Source: Sphingopyxis sp. USTB-05
GTDB lineage: Bacteria > Pseudomonadota > Alphaproteobacteria > Sphingomonadales > Sphingomonadaceae
Length of the DNA: 64,000 nt
Assembly (NCBI RefSeq): GCF_023822045.1
Contig: NZ_CP084712.1
Coordinates: 3,841,001 to 3,905,000 of the forward strand
Reading direction: 5' to 3'
In this document: one piece after another, positions 52,473 through 61,464 of the stretch
Position numbering within the stretch: the stretch's first letter is position 1
Layout: the number at the start of each line of letters is the position of its first letter
Notes under the pieces: generated by a model
Seen by the model: only the letters and a program-made list of their open reading frames with translations
Told to the model about the DNA's origin: nothing
Database searches by the model: none
Translations under genes and position numbers: made by a program

Positions 52473-52843
52473 TGGATCTGTGCATGTCCCAACAAAAGAC
52501 GATCAGCCTTCTGGACCCGGTGATTCGCCAGTTGGAGCGATTCAACGCACACGATGCCGAAGGCTTTGCCGCCTGTTTCTCATGCGATGCGCGATTTGAA
52601 CAATTGACGGGTCCGCCAGTGGCTGTGGGTCGCGCGGAAATCGTACAGGTCTATAGGCGGTTGTTTGCTAGGGTCCCCAGCCTTCGGATGGAGCTCATCG
52701 GGCGGATGATCCGCGACAACTACGTCGTTGATCATGAACTTGGCGAAGGTGACCCGACGCGCGGCCCGGATGGTCGCTTTGAGACCATAGTCGCCTATCG
52801 TGTCGCTGGCGATTGCATCGATGGGGTCTGGTTTATTCGCTAG
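52472..52843 (+). CDS. SnoaL/NTF2-like small protein
   Basis: 123 residues. The sequence VIRQLERFNAHDAEGFAACFSCDARFEQLTGPPVAVGRAEIVQVYRRLF (residues 17-66) has the helix-helix-strand beginning of the NTF2-like fold, and RFETIVAYRVAGDCIDGVWFI the closing strands. Such proteins include isomerases, hydratases and binding proteins. The start at 52472 overlaps the MFS stop (TAATG); ATG 52484 is an alternative. It is convergent with mlrC, overlapping four bases. Its role in the cluster is undefined. Confidence 0.75.
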   Translation: MDLCMSQQKTISLLDPVIRQLERFNAHDAEGFAACFSCDARFEQLTGPPVAVGRAEIVQVYRRLFARVPSLRMELIGRMIRDNYVVDHELGEGDPTRGPDGRFETIVAYRVAGDCIDGVWFIR

Positions 52844-54426
52844 GCTGAAAAGTCGACAGGCTCGAATGGCCACATCGGCCGGGAGCGCTTGTGATAGTGA
52901 CGGATGGACGACTGCTGGCTCGAAGCGACGTAGATCACACTGCGCCCCATGTCCCCGAAACCGATTCTCCACTGCTCGGACGACTTTACGGCAACGTAGC
53001 GCTTTTTCGCAGGTTCGACACCGACCGCCCGGAACATCTCGGGACCGTAGCACTGGTCCCGAATCTCGCTGACGATGATGTCGAGACCGCCAGTACTAAT
53101 GCAAACGACACGTCCCAGGGGCGGCCGGGAACCCTGCAGGTTTTGGGTGACATTCTTGGCAAGCCCTGTGATTTTGCCGCGAACGTCGAGAGGCAGCCCG
53201 GATGCCTCGCCGACCTTGCCACCGACACGCAGCGAAAAATCGGCACCAAGGCCCGCTTCAAAGGCCAATCGTACTGCGAGAGGATCCCATATCGGACCAA
53301 TGCATGCCGGGATCAGTGCATTATCCAACATCGCCCGGGCCAATGCCATATTGTCACCCGAAGCCCCACCGCCGGGATTGTCCGAACTATCGACCAAAAT
53401 TACGGGAAAAGCGGTCGCAGCCTTGGCAAGCTCGATATCGGCCGCAAAGCTTCGCTCTGGGCCGTTACCTTTCATGATCGGAGCCATCGCTTGGTATCGG
53501 CGAGCAAAGTCTTGTGCGATCGACGCTGCAGCCGGCTGGTCATTGTTGGTATAGATCAGCACTTTCGACCCCATGCGCGCTACATCGCCCGCACGAAAGC
53601 CTTGGATCAGTGAGCCGGAAAGGACTTCCCCTCGCCGCTCGCGCTCGATCAGCTCTGCGACCAAGTCCTTCATCGGTGACGACTGCGTCGTCAATCCGCC
53701 GACCATCCGGCAGTCGAACAGGCTTGAGGTCGGCCTGATCTCGCCCGCACGGACTCTCTCGAGCAAATCGAGAAGATCGCGCGCGCGCTCGACATAGTCC
53801 GTATGCGGATAATATTTGAACGCCACAATGACATCGGCAGCGCGGACCATTCGCGGCGACAAGTGAGCGTGAAGATCAAGCTCAGCCCCTAGCGCTACAT
53901 CTGGCCCGACAATCGCCCGGGCACGCTCGAGAAGGTCCGCCTCGCACTCGTCCTCCCCGAAGGCAAGCATTGCGCCGTGTAAACCGAAAGCCACGATATC
54001 CACCGGCATTGCCCGTCGCAGTTGATCGAGGATCTCGTCGCGCAGCAGTTGGTAGGCTTGCGCGCTGACCGGACCACCCGGCATGGCGAAGGCACAGGTT
54101 CCCTCGATGACCTCGTAGCGTCCCTCGCGGGCACGCTCTCGAGCGGCCCAAAGCGGTCCGGTCGCCTCGGTTGCGAAATCCGGGTGCTCTCCGGGGCGCC
54201 AGAGCATCGTCGCCTGGAATGCATCCAGTCCGGTTGGCAAGGGTGAGAATGAATTCGTCTCGGTGCCGAAGGTCGCCACAAACACGCGCAACCCTCGACC
54301 CAGCAGGGTTGCACCTGTCGCCTTCGATCCAGCCATCGACAATATGCCTCCCATCAATGTTCGACGATCAAGCATAACACGAGTCTTCGGTTTGATGTTG
54401 TTCGCAGCAAGCCGCTGCATCTCCAT
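52840..54426 (-). CDS. mlrC: MlrC, M81-family metallopeptidase of microcystin breakdown
   Basis: 528 residues from ATG 54426. An N-terminal Tat-like segment (LDRRTLMGGILSMAGSKATGA, about 19-40) precedes the M81 domain: VATFGTETNSFSPLPTG, GLHGAMLAFGEDECE, the zinc region ELDLHAHLSPRM (D184, H186), YYPHTDYVERA (H208), and DSSDNPGGGASGDN. MlrC cleaves the MlrB product to free Adda. The TTG start at 54438 falls inside operator S3 and is unlikely; ATG 54375 is another option. Gene order mlrC-reverse, mlrA-mlrD forward, mlrB-reverse is the classic arrangement. Confidence 0.93.
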   Translation of the reverse strand: MEMQRLAANNIKPKTRVMLDRRTLMGGILSMAGSKATGATLLGRGLRVFVATFGTETNSFSPLPTGLDAFQATMLWRPGEHPDFATEATGPLWAARERAREGRYEVIEGTCAFAMPGGPVSAQAYQLLRDEILDQLRRAMPVDIVAFGLHGAMLAFGEDECEADLLERARAIVGPDVALGAELDLHAHLSPRMVRAADVIVAFKYYPHTDYVERARDLLDLLERVRAGEIRPTSSLFDCRMVGGLTTQSSPMKDLVAELIERERRGEVLSGSLIQGFRAGDVARMGSKVLIYTNNDQPAAASIAQDFARRYQAMAPIMKGNGPERSFAADIELAKAATAFPVILVDSSDNPGGGASGDNMALARAMLDNALIPACIGPIWDPLAVRLAFEAGLGADFSLRVGGKVGEASGLPLDVRGKITGLAKNVTQNLQGSRPPLGRVVCISTGGLDIIVSEIRDQCYGPEMFRAVGVEPAKKRYVAVKSSEQWRIGFGDMGRSVIYVASSQQSSIRHYHKRSRPMWPFEPVDFSA

Positions 54427-54433
54427 CTCATAG

Positions 54434-54455
54434 ATCAACCGAACGGACAGTCAAT
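54434..54455. promoter_or_regulatory. TetR-type operator S3 between mlrC and mlrA
   Basis: ATCAACCG and CAGTCAAT flank AACGGA in 8-6-8 spacing. It lies eight bases before the mlrC start and 62 bases before mlrA, well placed to control both directions. Confidence 0.7.
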
Positions 54456-54516
54456 TCTTGTTGACCGTCTCGGGTCGATCTGAAATGTTAGCTGAAAGGA
54501 ACGGGAGAATTGAATC

Positions 54517-55527
54517 ATGCGGGAGTTTGTCAAACAGCGACCTTTGCTCTGCTTCTATGCGTTGGCGATCCTGATCGCTCTCGCGGCCCATGCGCTACGC
54601 GCGATGAGCCCGACTCCGCTCGGCCCGATGTTCAAGATGCTGCAAGAGACGCACGCTCACCTCAACATTATTACCGCTGTCAGGTCCACGTTCGAGTATC
54701 CGGGAGCCTATACGCTTTTGCTGTTTCCGGCCGCCCCAATGTTCGCGGCTCTTATCGTAACCGGTATCGGCTATGGGCGTGCAGGATTTCGTGAACTGCT
54801 GAGCCGCTGCGCCCCGTGGCGATCGCCTGTTTCCTGGCGTCAGGGCGTTACTGTCATAGCTGTGTGTTTCCTTGCGTTCTTCGCGCTCACAGGAATTATG
54901 TGGGTTCAGACATTCATCTACGCTCCGCCTGGTACGCTTGATCGCACCTTCCTGCGCTATGGGTCAGATCCCCTCGCTATTTATGCGATGTTGGCAGCAT
55001 CTCTGCTACTCAGCCCTGGCCCACTGCTCGAAGAACTGGGCTGGCGCGGCTTTGCGCTGCCGCAGCTCCTCAAGAAGTTTGACCCTCTGGCCGCAGCGGT
55101 GATCCTCGGCCTCATGTGGTGGGCTTGGCATTTGCCGCGCGACTTGCCGACGCTGTTCTCCGGCGAACCTGGCGCGGCCTGGGGCGTTATCGTCAAGCAA
55201 TTCGTTATCATTCCGGGGTTCATTGCCGGCACCATCATCGCTGTCTTCGTATGCAACAAGCTCGGCGGATCGATGTGGGGTGGCGTGCTCATTCACGCGA
55301 TCCATAACGAACTGGGCGTAAACGTCACTGCCGAATGGGCTCCAACGGTTGCAGGGCTTGGGTGGCGCCCTTGGGATTTGGTCGAATTCGCCGTGGCCAT
55401 TGGGCTCGTCCTGATTTGTGGAAGGAGCCTTGGTGCCGCATCTCCTGACAATGCGCGATTGGCTTGGGGCAACGTGCCGCCAAAGCTGCCGGGCGTAGCG
55501 ACTGACAAGTCCGGCGCGAACGCGTGA
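54517..55527 (+). CDS. mlrA: Microcystinase MlrA (CPBP/ABI-family intramembrane protease)
   Basis: 336 residues, the known MlrA length, with about eight membrane segments. It linearises cyclic microcystin at the Adda-Arg bond. Family-defining residues are in place: E172-E173 in PLLEELGWRGFALP, H205 in WWAWHLPRDLP, and H260/N264 in LIHAIHNELG. These are the positions reported for MlrA catalysis. The sequence reads as a close relative of the Sphingomonas-type MlrA from memory. GGGAG precedes the ATG. It overlaps mlrD by four bases. Confidence 0.97.
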   Translation: MREFVKQRPLLCFYALAILIALAAHALRAMSPTPLGPMFKMLQETHAHLNIITAVRSTFEYPGAYTLLLFPAAPMFAALIVTGIGYGRAGFRELLSRCAPWRSPVSWRQGVTVIAVCFLAFFALTGIMWVQTFIYAPPGTLDRTFLRYGSDPLAIYAMLAASLLLSPGPLLEELGWRGFALPQLLKKFDPLAAAVILGLMWWAWHLPRDLPTLFSGEPGAAWGVIVKQFVIIPGFIAGTIIAVFVCNKLGGSMWGGVLIHAIHNELGVNVTAEWAPTVAGLGWRPWDLVEFAVAIGLVLICGRSLGAASPDNARLAWGNVPPKLPGVATDKSGANA

Positions 55528-56804
55528 GCAACATGTCCCGGTGGGTTCCGAAAACATTTCGGGATCACCCAGCGGTCTTACTGCTGGCTGCGACGGAAAT
55601 GTGGGAGGCCTTCTCCTATGTCGGGCTCAGAACCGTACTGGTCTACTACCTTACGCAGGACCTGGGCTATTCGACCGAGGACGCCTCACTTATCTATGGG
55701 ACGTTCCTCGGCGTAGCCTATGTAACGCCAATCCTAGGTGGGTGGATCGCCGATAGGTTTATTGGCCGATCGGCGGCAATTGTCGGTGGCGCATTGCTGA
55801 AGATGGCCGGGTACATCGGCCTTTTGTTTGGCGCGAACGTTACGGGCTGCCTCGCCGCAATTGTCATTGGCAATGGCCTGTTTCTTCCAACTCTGCCCGC
55901 TACGCTGGGTGCTCTTTTCTCGCCGAACGACCCCGATCGCCAGCGCAGTTTCAGCTTCTACTATCTCGCAGTGAGCGCTGGTGCGCTGCTGGCACCGCTG
56001 ATCTGCGGCACGCTTGGAGAGAATTTCGGCTGGCGGTACAGCTTCCTCGCTTCCGCTACCGGGCTTGCAGCAGCCATCGTTATCTTTCTCGCCGGACGCC
56101 ATCTTCTGCCTCCAGACCGACCTGGAGCAGCGTCCCATCTGGTCGACGAAACGCCGGTGGCGCAGGCGAGCCAGTCCGTCATCCCGCTCCTGGCAGGTGT
56201 CCTTGCAGCAGTAATCGTCTTGCGGGTCGCTTATGAGCAACTCGGCAACACTGTCGCGCTTTTCGCCGCCAGCCAGGTCGATCGTTCGCTAGGGGCAGAT
56301 ATCACCATCCCTTATACCTGGTTTCAGTCGCTCAATCCGCTGGGGGTCATTCTGTTCACCCCGCTCCTCGTCTGGGGCTGGCGTAAGGCCGCCGCGAGAG
56401 GTGGCTCGCAGAACGACTATTTCAGGATGGCCATTGGTAGCTGCATCATGGCCGCGGCCTTTATTGGGCTCGCTTTGATCATCCAGCTCGGGCAACCCGG
56501 TCAGATTTTCTGGCCTGTTCTTGCAGCATTTTTTCTGATGGTAACCTTTGGCGAGTTGTGGGTGCTTCCGGTCGGTCTCAGTCTGTTTGCGCGCCTAGCG
56601 CCTGCAGGGCGAGGTGCAGTCACCATCGCGTTCTGGTATAGCGCGCGAGCCGCTGGCAATTTTCTTGCCGGATTGATGGGGCGCGCCGAACCTGCACTCG
56701 GATATGGCAACTTCTTCCTGCTTTGCGCAGTGTTTCCGCTGCTGGCAGCAACGATCTTCGTCGCGATCGGCAAGCGCTCGCGGCGAGCTACGGAAGCCGT
56801 CTGA
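55524..56804 (+). CDS. mlrD: MlrD, POT/PTR2-type transporter
   Basis: About 426 residues with 11-12 membrane segments. PTR-family traits are TEMWEAFSYVGLRTVLVYYLTQDLGYS (residues 24-50), TPILGGWIADRFIGR and ASATGLAAAIVIF. It is read from GTG 55524, which overlaps the mlrA stop, or from ATG 55533 three codons later. MlrD is assumed to carry microcystin or its peptides across the inner membrane, but its transport has little direct proof in the literature I know. It ends 17 bases inside the convergent mlrB. Confidence 0.9.
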   Translation: MSNMSRWVPKTFRDHPAVLLLAATEMWEAFSYVGLRTVLVYYLTQDLGYSTEDASLIYGTFLGVAYVTPILGGWIADRFIGRSAAIVGGALLKMAGYIGLLFGANVTGCLAAIVIGNGLFLPTLPATLGALFSPNDPDRQRSFSFYYLAVSAGALLAPLICGTLGENFGWRYSFLASATGLAAAIVIFLAGRHLLPPDRPGAASHLVDETPVAQASQSVIPLLAGVLAAVIVLRVAYEQLGNTVALFAASQVDRSLGADITIPYTWFQSLNPLGVILFTPLLVWGWRKAAARGGSQNDYFRMAIGSCIMAAAFIGLALIIQLGQPGQIFWPVLAAFFLMVTFGELWVLPVGLSLFARLAPAGRGAVTIAFWYSARAAGNFLAGLMGRAEPALGYGNFFLLCAVFPLLAATIFVAIGKRSRRATEAV

Positions 56805-58413
56805 ACTCTATCCCGCTCAGATTGACGGTGTGAAATGTAAAGATTTGAGGACCAACAGCATGCAACGAAAATGCAGCGTCCGGGCCCACAAGGTCATCTG
56901 CCAGCGCAGCCTCTAAAGGCACTGCACCTGCAGGAGTATCCAACGACCATCCCTTCAGATCTCTTGACAGGGTCACAGTGATGCCAAGCTCATCGCTGCG
57001 ATATTGTCCGGGCCGAAACAACTTGGTTTCAAGTGCGCCAGTTCCGACATAATCGTACGGAATGGGTCCACTTTCAGTCCACTGAACGACACGCTCGATT
57101 CCAACCTGTGCGACTGCATAGCTTAGCAGAACACCCCGGCGCGCGCGGTAGATGCCGTCCTGGCGGCGCGTCACTTTCTCAGCTCTCATATTGTAGCTGA
57201 CAATCGGCTCACCGTCTCGGTGAGCGACGATGAGATACTGTCCGTACAAGGGATCGCGATAATAGCCGTCAGGCGCGGAGCGCAGGTCGCCAACTTTCCC
57301 CAGGCGTTTCATTTCGGCAGGATCAATTGCGCGATCAAATGCTGGATCGGGCGCCCCCGGCTTCACGAGCAAAGCAATTTTGCGCGCACGCTCAGCTGGC
57401 GCGATATCGTCGCGATTGCACATCACGCTGATACCAATGCCGCTGTCCGGATACAGCACATCCATGGCGCGATTGCCTACAACCAAGCCCGAATGCGACA
57501 CAACACGCTCGCTTTGCCGATCATCCACGAACAACCCACCGGCATAATCGACAGATCTGCCAGAACGCAGTTTCCCGTTCGCGAGGCGGGCCACTTCGAG
57601 TGCCTCACCGCCGGTTGTCGCCGCGAGCGATGCCCCATGCCAAAGAGCAAGATCGCCAACATTAGTCCGCACGCCGCGGTCGCCATAGCCTTGCCAGGTC
57701 CAGGCTGCGGAGACAAAGCTACCGTTCTTGTCGATTTGATAGCCGCGCGCGTCACCTGCAACGAGACTGGTCGTATCAAGCGTTGCGCGAGTTTCCGTCA
57801 TGCCCGCCGGAATGAAGAGCCGCTCCCGCGCAGCATCCGGAAATGACTTTCCGGTTAGGCGTTCCACGATTTCTGCGAGCAGGAAGTAATTGGTGTTGAC
57901 GTAGGAAAAACGACGGCCAGGTGGGCCGTCGAGTCCGCGTTGCGCCTTGACGAAGGCCAGCACTTCCTCGCGGGAATGGGGTTTGCTCTCATCGTCTCCG
58001 CGTGCCCTGAATGCATCGAAATACTCGCGAATGCCGCTGGTGTGGTGCAACAAGTCCGCGACCGTGACCGGATCGTAGACCTTAGGGAGGTCAGGCAGAT
58101 AGGTGCGGATAGATGCCGCCAATTTAAGTCGGCGTTCCTGTACCAAGATCAGGATGAGAGCGGCCGTGAACTGCTTCGATGTTGACGCCAGTTCGAAGCG
58201 TGTTGCGGGTGTGATCGGCTCGCGGGTGGCTAGATCAGCAAGTCCAAAGCCGCCCTGATAGAGAACCTTGCCGCGCAGATCCACAGCATAAGCGCAGCCC
58301 GGTTGATCCGGCCGGATATCAGCAAATACCGCATCGAGCTCCTTCGGATCGACATGGGAAGTCGCCATTGGCATTGCGACCGTCAGCGCCAGGAAAAGCT
58401 TTGTTGCAGTCAT
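56788..58413 (-). CDS. mlrB: MlrB, serine hydrolase of the class C beta-lactamase fold
   Basis: 541 residues. An N-terminal signal-like stretch (MTATKLFLALTVAMPMATS) precedes the serine beta-lactamase-like domain: S77-T-S-K80 (SxxK), Y171-V-N173 (YxN) and an HSGLVVGNR segment near 300 for the third motif. A C-terminal domain follows. MlrB cuts linearised microcystin to the tetrapeptide Adda-Glu-Mdha-Ala. GAGGCAAG precedes ATG 58413, and operator S4 lies 74 bp upstream. Size, family and position agree with known MlrB. Confidence 0.94.
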   Translation of the reverse strand: MTATKLFLALTVAMPMATSHVDPKELDAVFADIRPDQPGCAYAVDLRGKVLYQGGFGLADLATREPITPATRFELASTSKQFTAALILILVQERRLKLAASIRTYLPDLPKVYDPVTVADLLHHTSGIREYFDAFRARGDDESKPHSREEVLAFVKAQRGLDGPPGRRFSYVNTNYFLLAEIVERLTGKSFPDAARERLFIPAGMTETRATLDTTSLVAGDARGYQIDKNGSFVSAAWTWQGYGDRGVRTNVGDLALWHGASLAATTGGEALEVARLANGKLRSGRSVDYAGGLFVDDRQSERVVSHSGLVVGNRAMDVLYPDSGIGISVMCNRDDIAPAERARKIALLVKPGAPDPAFDRAIDPAEMKRLGKVGDLRSAPDGYYRDPLYGQYLIVAHRDGEPIVSYNMRAEKVTRRQDGIYRARRGVLLSYAVAQVGIERVVQWTESGPIPYDYVGTGALETKLFRPGQYRSDELGITVTLSRDLKGWSLDTPAGAVPLEAALADDLVGPDAAFSLHAVGPQIFTFHTVNLSGIEFRRLP

Positions 58414-58486
58414 CAGATCTTGCCTCGCTCATTCAGCCAATCGAACCGCTGGATTTCCAGCGCATTTGATGGCAAAGCGATATTTC

Positions 58487-58508
58487 ATATTCCGCCCGGT
58501 CGGTCAAT
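58487..58508. promoter_or_regulatory. TetR-type operator S4 between mlrB and the M19 dipeptidase
   Basis: ATATTCCG and CGGTCAAT flank CCCGGT. The right arm is perfect; the left is weaker. It lies 19 bases before the dipeptidase start. Confidence 0.65.
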
Positions 58509-58527
58509 CAAAGAGAGGGATTTCCTG

Positions 58528-59745
58528 ATGCGAAAGCGTGCAATCATCCTAGGCGCAGCTGCGCTGGTGGCATCCTCTGTCGTATTCGCTCGCAATGGAG
58601 CCCCGATGCAGTCGGCACACCGCGACGCAATCGTGCTCGATACTCATATCGACACCCCTGCATTGCTGCACGTTGTCGGCTGGTCGATTATGGATCGCCA
58701 CTCGCTTTCGGTAGACGGAACACAGGTTGACCTTCCGCGCATGCGAGATGGCGGGCTTGATGGTGGCTTCTTCGTCGTCTTCACCGAGCAGGGCCCGAGA
58801 ACCCCGACAGGTTACACCGTGGCGCGCGATGAAGCATTGATGCGCACCCTTGAAATTCGGGACATGGTCGCGCGACACCATGAGGCCTTTGAACTTGCAA
58901 CACGGGCAGACGACGCCGAGAAGATCGTCAAATCGGGCAAGCGGGCCGTCTTCATGAGTATGGAGAACAGTTATCCAATCGGCCAGGATTTGTCGTTGAT
59001 GCACACCTTCCGTGCGCTCGGTGTAACGATGATGGGCCCGGTCCACGTCGGCAACAATGATCTGGCGGACAGCTCAAATCCCGACAATGGGCCAGAATGG
59101 CATGGCCTGTCTCCGCTTGGGCGCCGGTGGGTAGCCGAGGCCAATCGACTCGGTATCCTGATCGATGCTTCACACGCTTCTCCGGAGGCGCTGGATGATA
59201 TTCTTGCGCTTTCCAGCGCGCCCATCATCTTGTCCCACAGCAGTCTCAAAAGCCTTGCTGACAATCCTCGAAACATCGACGACACGAGGCTGCGTGCGCT
59301 TGCCGCGAAGGGCGGTGTCATTCAGATCAATGCCGTGTCGAGCCATCTCGGCGTGCCCAACAGTCCTGGACGCGCACCGGCCCGCGCTTTGCTCGGGCAA
59401 CCGGTCGCCACCATCGCCGAGCTTCGCGAGCAGCGCGCCACTGTGCTCAAGATCGAACGTGAAAATCCGGCGCCGCGCGCCGATCTCGATCTTCTGGTCG
59501 CTCAGATCCGCTACGCTGTCGCGCTTGTCGGTATCGATCATGTCGGTTTGTCGGGTGATTTCGATGGTGGTGGCGGTATCGATGGCTTCGACGAAGCGAG
59601 TGACTATCCACGGATAAGCCAGCGCTTGCTGGCGGCCGGCTTCACGGCGGAAGATCTCCGCAAGTTCTGGGGAGGAAACGTGCTGCGGGTCCTGCGCGAA
59701 GCGCAGGCTCGGGCCGAGCTAACTGCAGTTGCTGGACTGCGATGA
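58528..59745 (+). CDS. M19-family membrane dipeptidase, exported
   Basis: 405 residues. A signal peptide (MRKRAIILGAAALVASSVVFA) precedes an M19 dipeptidase. Zinc ligands are in IVLDTHIDTPALL (HxD, near 43), the bridging Glu is in VFMSMENSYPIG, and His residues are in LIDASHASPEALDDIL and IILSHSSLKSL. WGGNVLRVLREAQ ends it. M19 enzymes take dipeptides, including ones with D-residues. AGAGAGGGA precedes ATG 58528. It forms an operon with the deacylase. A likely role is cutting the small peptides left by MlrB and MlrC. Confidence 0.9.
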   Translation: MRKRAIILGAAALVASSVVFARNGAPMQSAHRDAIVLDTHIDTPALLHVVGWSIMDRHSLSVDGTQVDLPRMRDGGLDGGFFVVFTEQGPRTPTGYTVARDEALMRTLEIRDMVARHHEAFELATRADDAEKIVKSGKRAVFMSMENSYPIGQDLSLMHTFRALGVTMMGPVHVGNNDLADSSNPDNGPEWHGLSPLGRRWVAEANRLGILIDASHASPEALDDILALSSAPIILSHSSLKSLADNPRNIDDTRLRALAAKGGVIQINAVSSHLGVPNSPGRAPARALLGQPVATIAELREQRATVLKIERENPAPRADLDLLVAQIRYAVALVGIDHVGLSGDFDGGGGIDGFDEASDYPRISQRLLAAGFTAEDLRKFWGGNVLRVLREAQARAELTAVAGLR

Positions 59746-61202
59746 TGCAATCACTGGAGTGCAGCCTGCTGTTCCGCGGCGGCCTCGTCATCGACGGCAC
59801 CGGAACGCGCGGCGTGATCCAGGATGTGGCAGTCGAAAACGGGGTAATCGTTGCGACCGGAGACCTTTCTCGATGGCGTTCGCGCGAGACAATCGACATA
59901 GCAGGCCGAGCGCTTTGTCCTGGCTTCATCGACGCACATACTCATGACGATCACTTCGTGTTCGCCGACCCTTCGGCGCTTCCCCGGGTCAGCCAGGGGG
60001 TAACCACGGTCGTCGTTGGAAACTGCGGCGTGAGTCTCGCCCCCTTCGTCGCCTCCGGAGAGCTCCATTCCCCCTTCGCAGAAGTCGCCGCCAAGGCTGA
60101 CTTCCGCTTTGCACGTTTCCGCGATTATCTCGACGCACTGGAAGGCGCACCACCCGCGGTCAACGTCGCCGCGCTTGTCGGTCATACCACCCTTCGCGCC
60201 GCGACGATGGACAGGCTCGATCGTCCTGCAACCGCCAGTGAGCGCATGGCGATGCGCTCACTGGCCGCTGAGGCCATGGCCGCCGGGGCGATTGGTATGT
60301 CCTCAGGGCTCTTCTATCCGCCTGCCAGGGCTGCGCCGATGGAAGAGGTGATGGCAATTGCGGAGGTTGTCTCCGAGTACGGCGGTATCTATGCGACCCA
60401 CTTGCGCGATGAGGCTGGTGCCATCGATGCCGCAATTGATGAGGCGCTCCTTATCGCCGAACGTGCGGAAATGCCGCTGATCATTTCGCATCACAAGCTC
60501 ATGGGCGAGGCCAATTTCGGCCGGGCGCCTGAAACGCTGCGCAGGATTGTCCAGGCGTCAACTCGGCAGGAAGTTGCGTTTGATGTCTACCCTTACGTTG
60601 CGGCTGCTAGTTCGTTCAATCTTGACCTCTACCGCCTCTCGAAGCGCGTTCTTATCACGTGGAGTGCCGCTAAGCCTGATGCTGCAGGCCGAGAACTTGA
60701 TGAAGTCGCAGCCGAACTAGGTATCAGCGGCGAGGCGGCGCTGACCGCACTGGCGCCGGGCGGCGCGGTTTACTTCTGCATGGACGAGAATGACCTGCGC
60801 CACATCCTTGCCTCCCCTGACGCGATGATCGGTTCGGACGGGACTACCACCAGTATTCGTCCTCACCCTCGACTGTGGGGGACGTTCACGCGAGTTCTCG
60901 GACGTTACGCGCGCGAGGAGGGTCTATTTCCTTTCGAGGAAGCGATCCGCCGAATGACAAGCTTGCCAGCGCGACGGTTTCGAATGGCCGGGCGCGGCGT
61001 GATTGCCGCTGGCGCCGTGGCAGATCTGGTTGTGCTGGATCCGGCTACAGTTGCCGACGCCGCCGACTTCGAAAACCCGGTCCAGCCAAGCAGAGGGGTC
61101 GAGAGCGTCTATGTTGGTGGGTTGCCTGTCTATTGCCACGGGCAAGCGACAGGTGCGCGGCCGGGTCGCGTGATAAGGGGGGCGCAGAAGCGCCTCAAGT
61201 AA
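59742..61202 (+). CDS. N-acyl-D-amino-acid deacylase family amidohydrolase
   Basis: About 486 residues of the D-aminoacylase type. Metal-binding CPGFIDAHTHDDHFVF (HxH, near 67), VVGNCGVSLAPF, the Cys/His region YATHLRDEAGAI (near 225) and LIISHHKLMG (near 248), and the late Asp in MIGSDGTT (near 366) are all family positions. It releases D-amino acids from acylated or peptide forms, fitting the D-Ala, D-Glu and D-MeAsp residues of microcystins. It overlaps the dipeptidase stop (ATGATGA). The cellular site is cytosolic by lack of a signal. Confidence 0.9.
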   Translation: MMQSLECSLLFRGGLVIDGTGTRGVIQDVAVENGVIVATGDLSRWRSRETIDIAGRALCPGFIDAHTHDDHFVFADPSALPRVSQGVTTVVVGNCGVSLAPFVASGELHSPFAEVAAKADFRFARFRDYLDALEGAPPAVNVAALVGHTTLRAATMDRLDRPATASERMAMRSLAAEAMAAGAIGMSSGLFYPPARAAPMEEVMAIAEVVSEYGGIYATHLRDEAGAIDAAIDEALLIAERAEMPLIISHHKLMGEANFGRAPETLRRIVQASTRQEVAFDVYPYVAAASSFNLDLYRLSKRVLITWSAAKPDAAGRELDEVAAELGISGEAALTALAPGGAVYFCMDENDLRHILASPDAMIGSDGTTTSIRPHPRLWGTFTRVLGRYAREEGLFPFEEAIRRMTSLPARRFRMAGRGVIAAGAVADLVVLDPATVADAADFENPVQPSRGVESVYVGGLPVYCHGQATGARPGRVIRGAQKRLK

Positions 61203-61379
61203 GACCGGGCCTTGATCATCTTCCATGCTCTGAACTGCACCGAGCTGATCAGTGGTAGCAGGTGGTCACCCAAAGAGTCACGGCGCAGCATTTCTGTCGG
61301 GACATCATTACTGGTCTCTGGCAGTCCGCGTGCGCCGTTAAACGCCGGTCCTGCGAGCAAGGCGCAAGTCAGATCATCC

Positions 61380-61401
61380 ATTGACCGACCGTTCGATTAA
61401 T
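61380..61401. promoter_or_regulatory. TetR-type operator S5 upstream of the acyl-CoA dehydrogenases
   Basis: ATTGACCG and CGATTAAT flank ACCGTT. On the complementary strand the invariant half CGGTCAAT appears again. It is 63 bases before the first dehydrogenase gene. Confidence 0.7.
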
Positions 61402-61464
61402 GGGATAGCGCGACTCATGGCGAAGGATATCGCATCAGCGCTTGACTGCAGTGAGGACAGCTAG

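Noticed and set aside
54436..54438. TTG start for mlrC
   Set aside because: It lies inside operator S3, and the ATG at 54426 gives the expected metal-ligand numbering and length.
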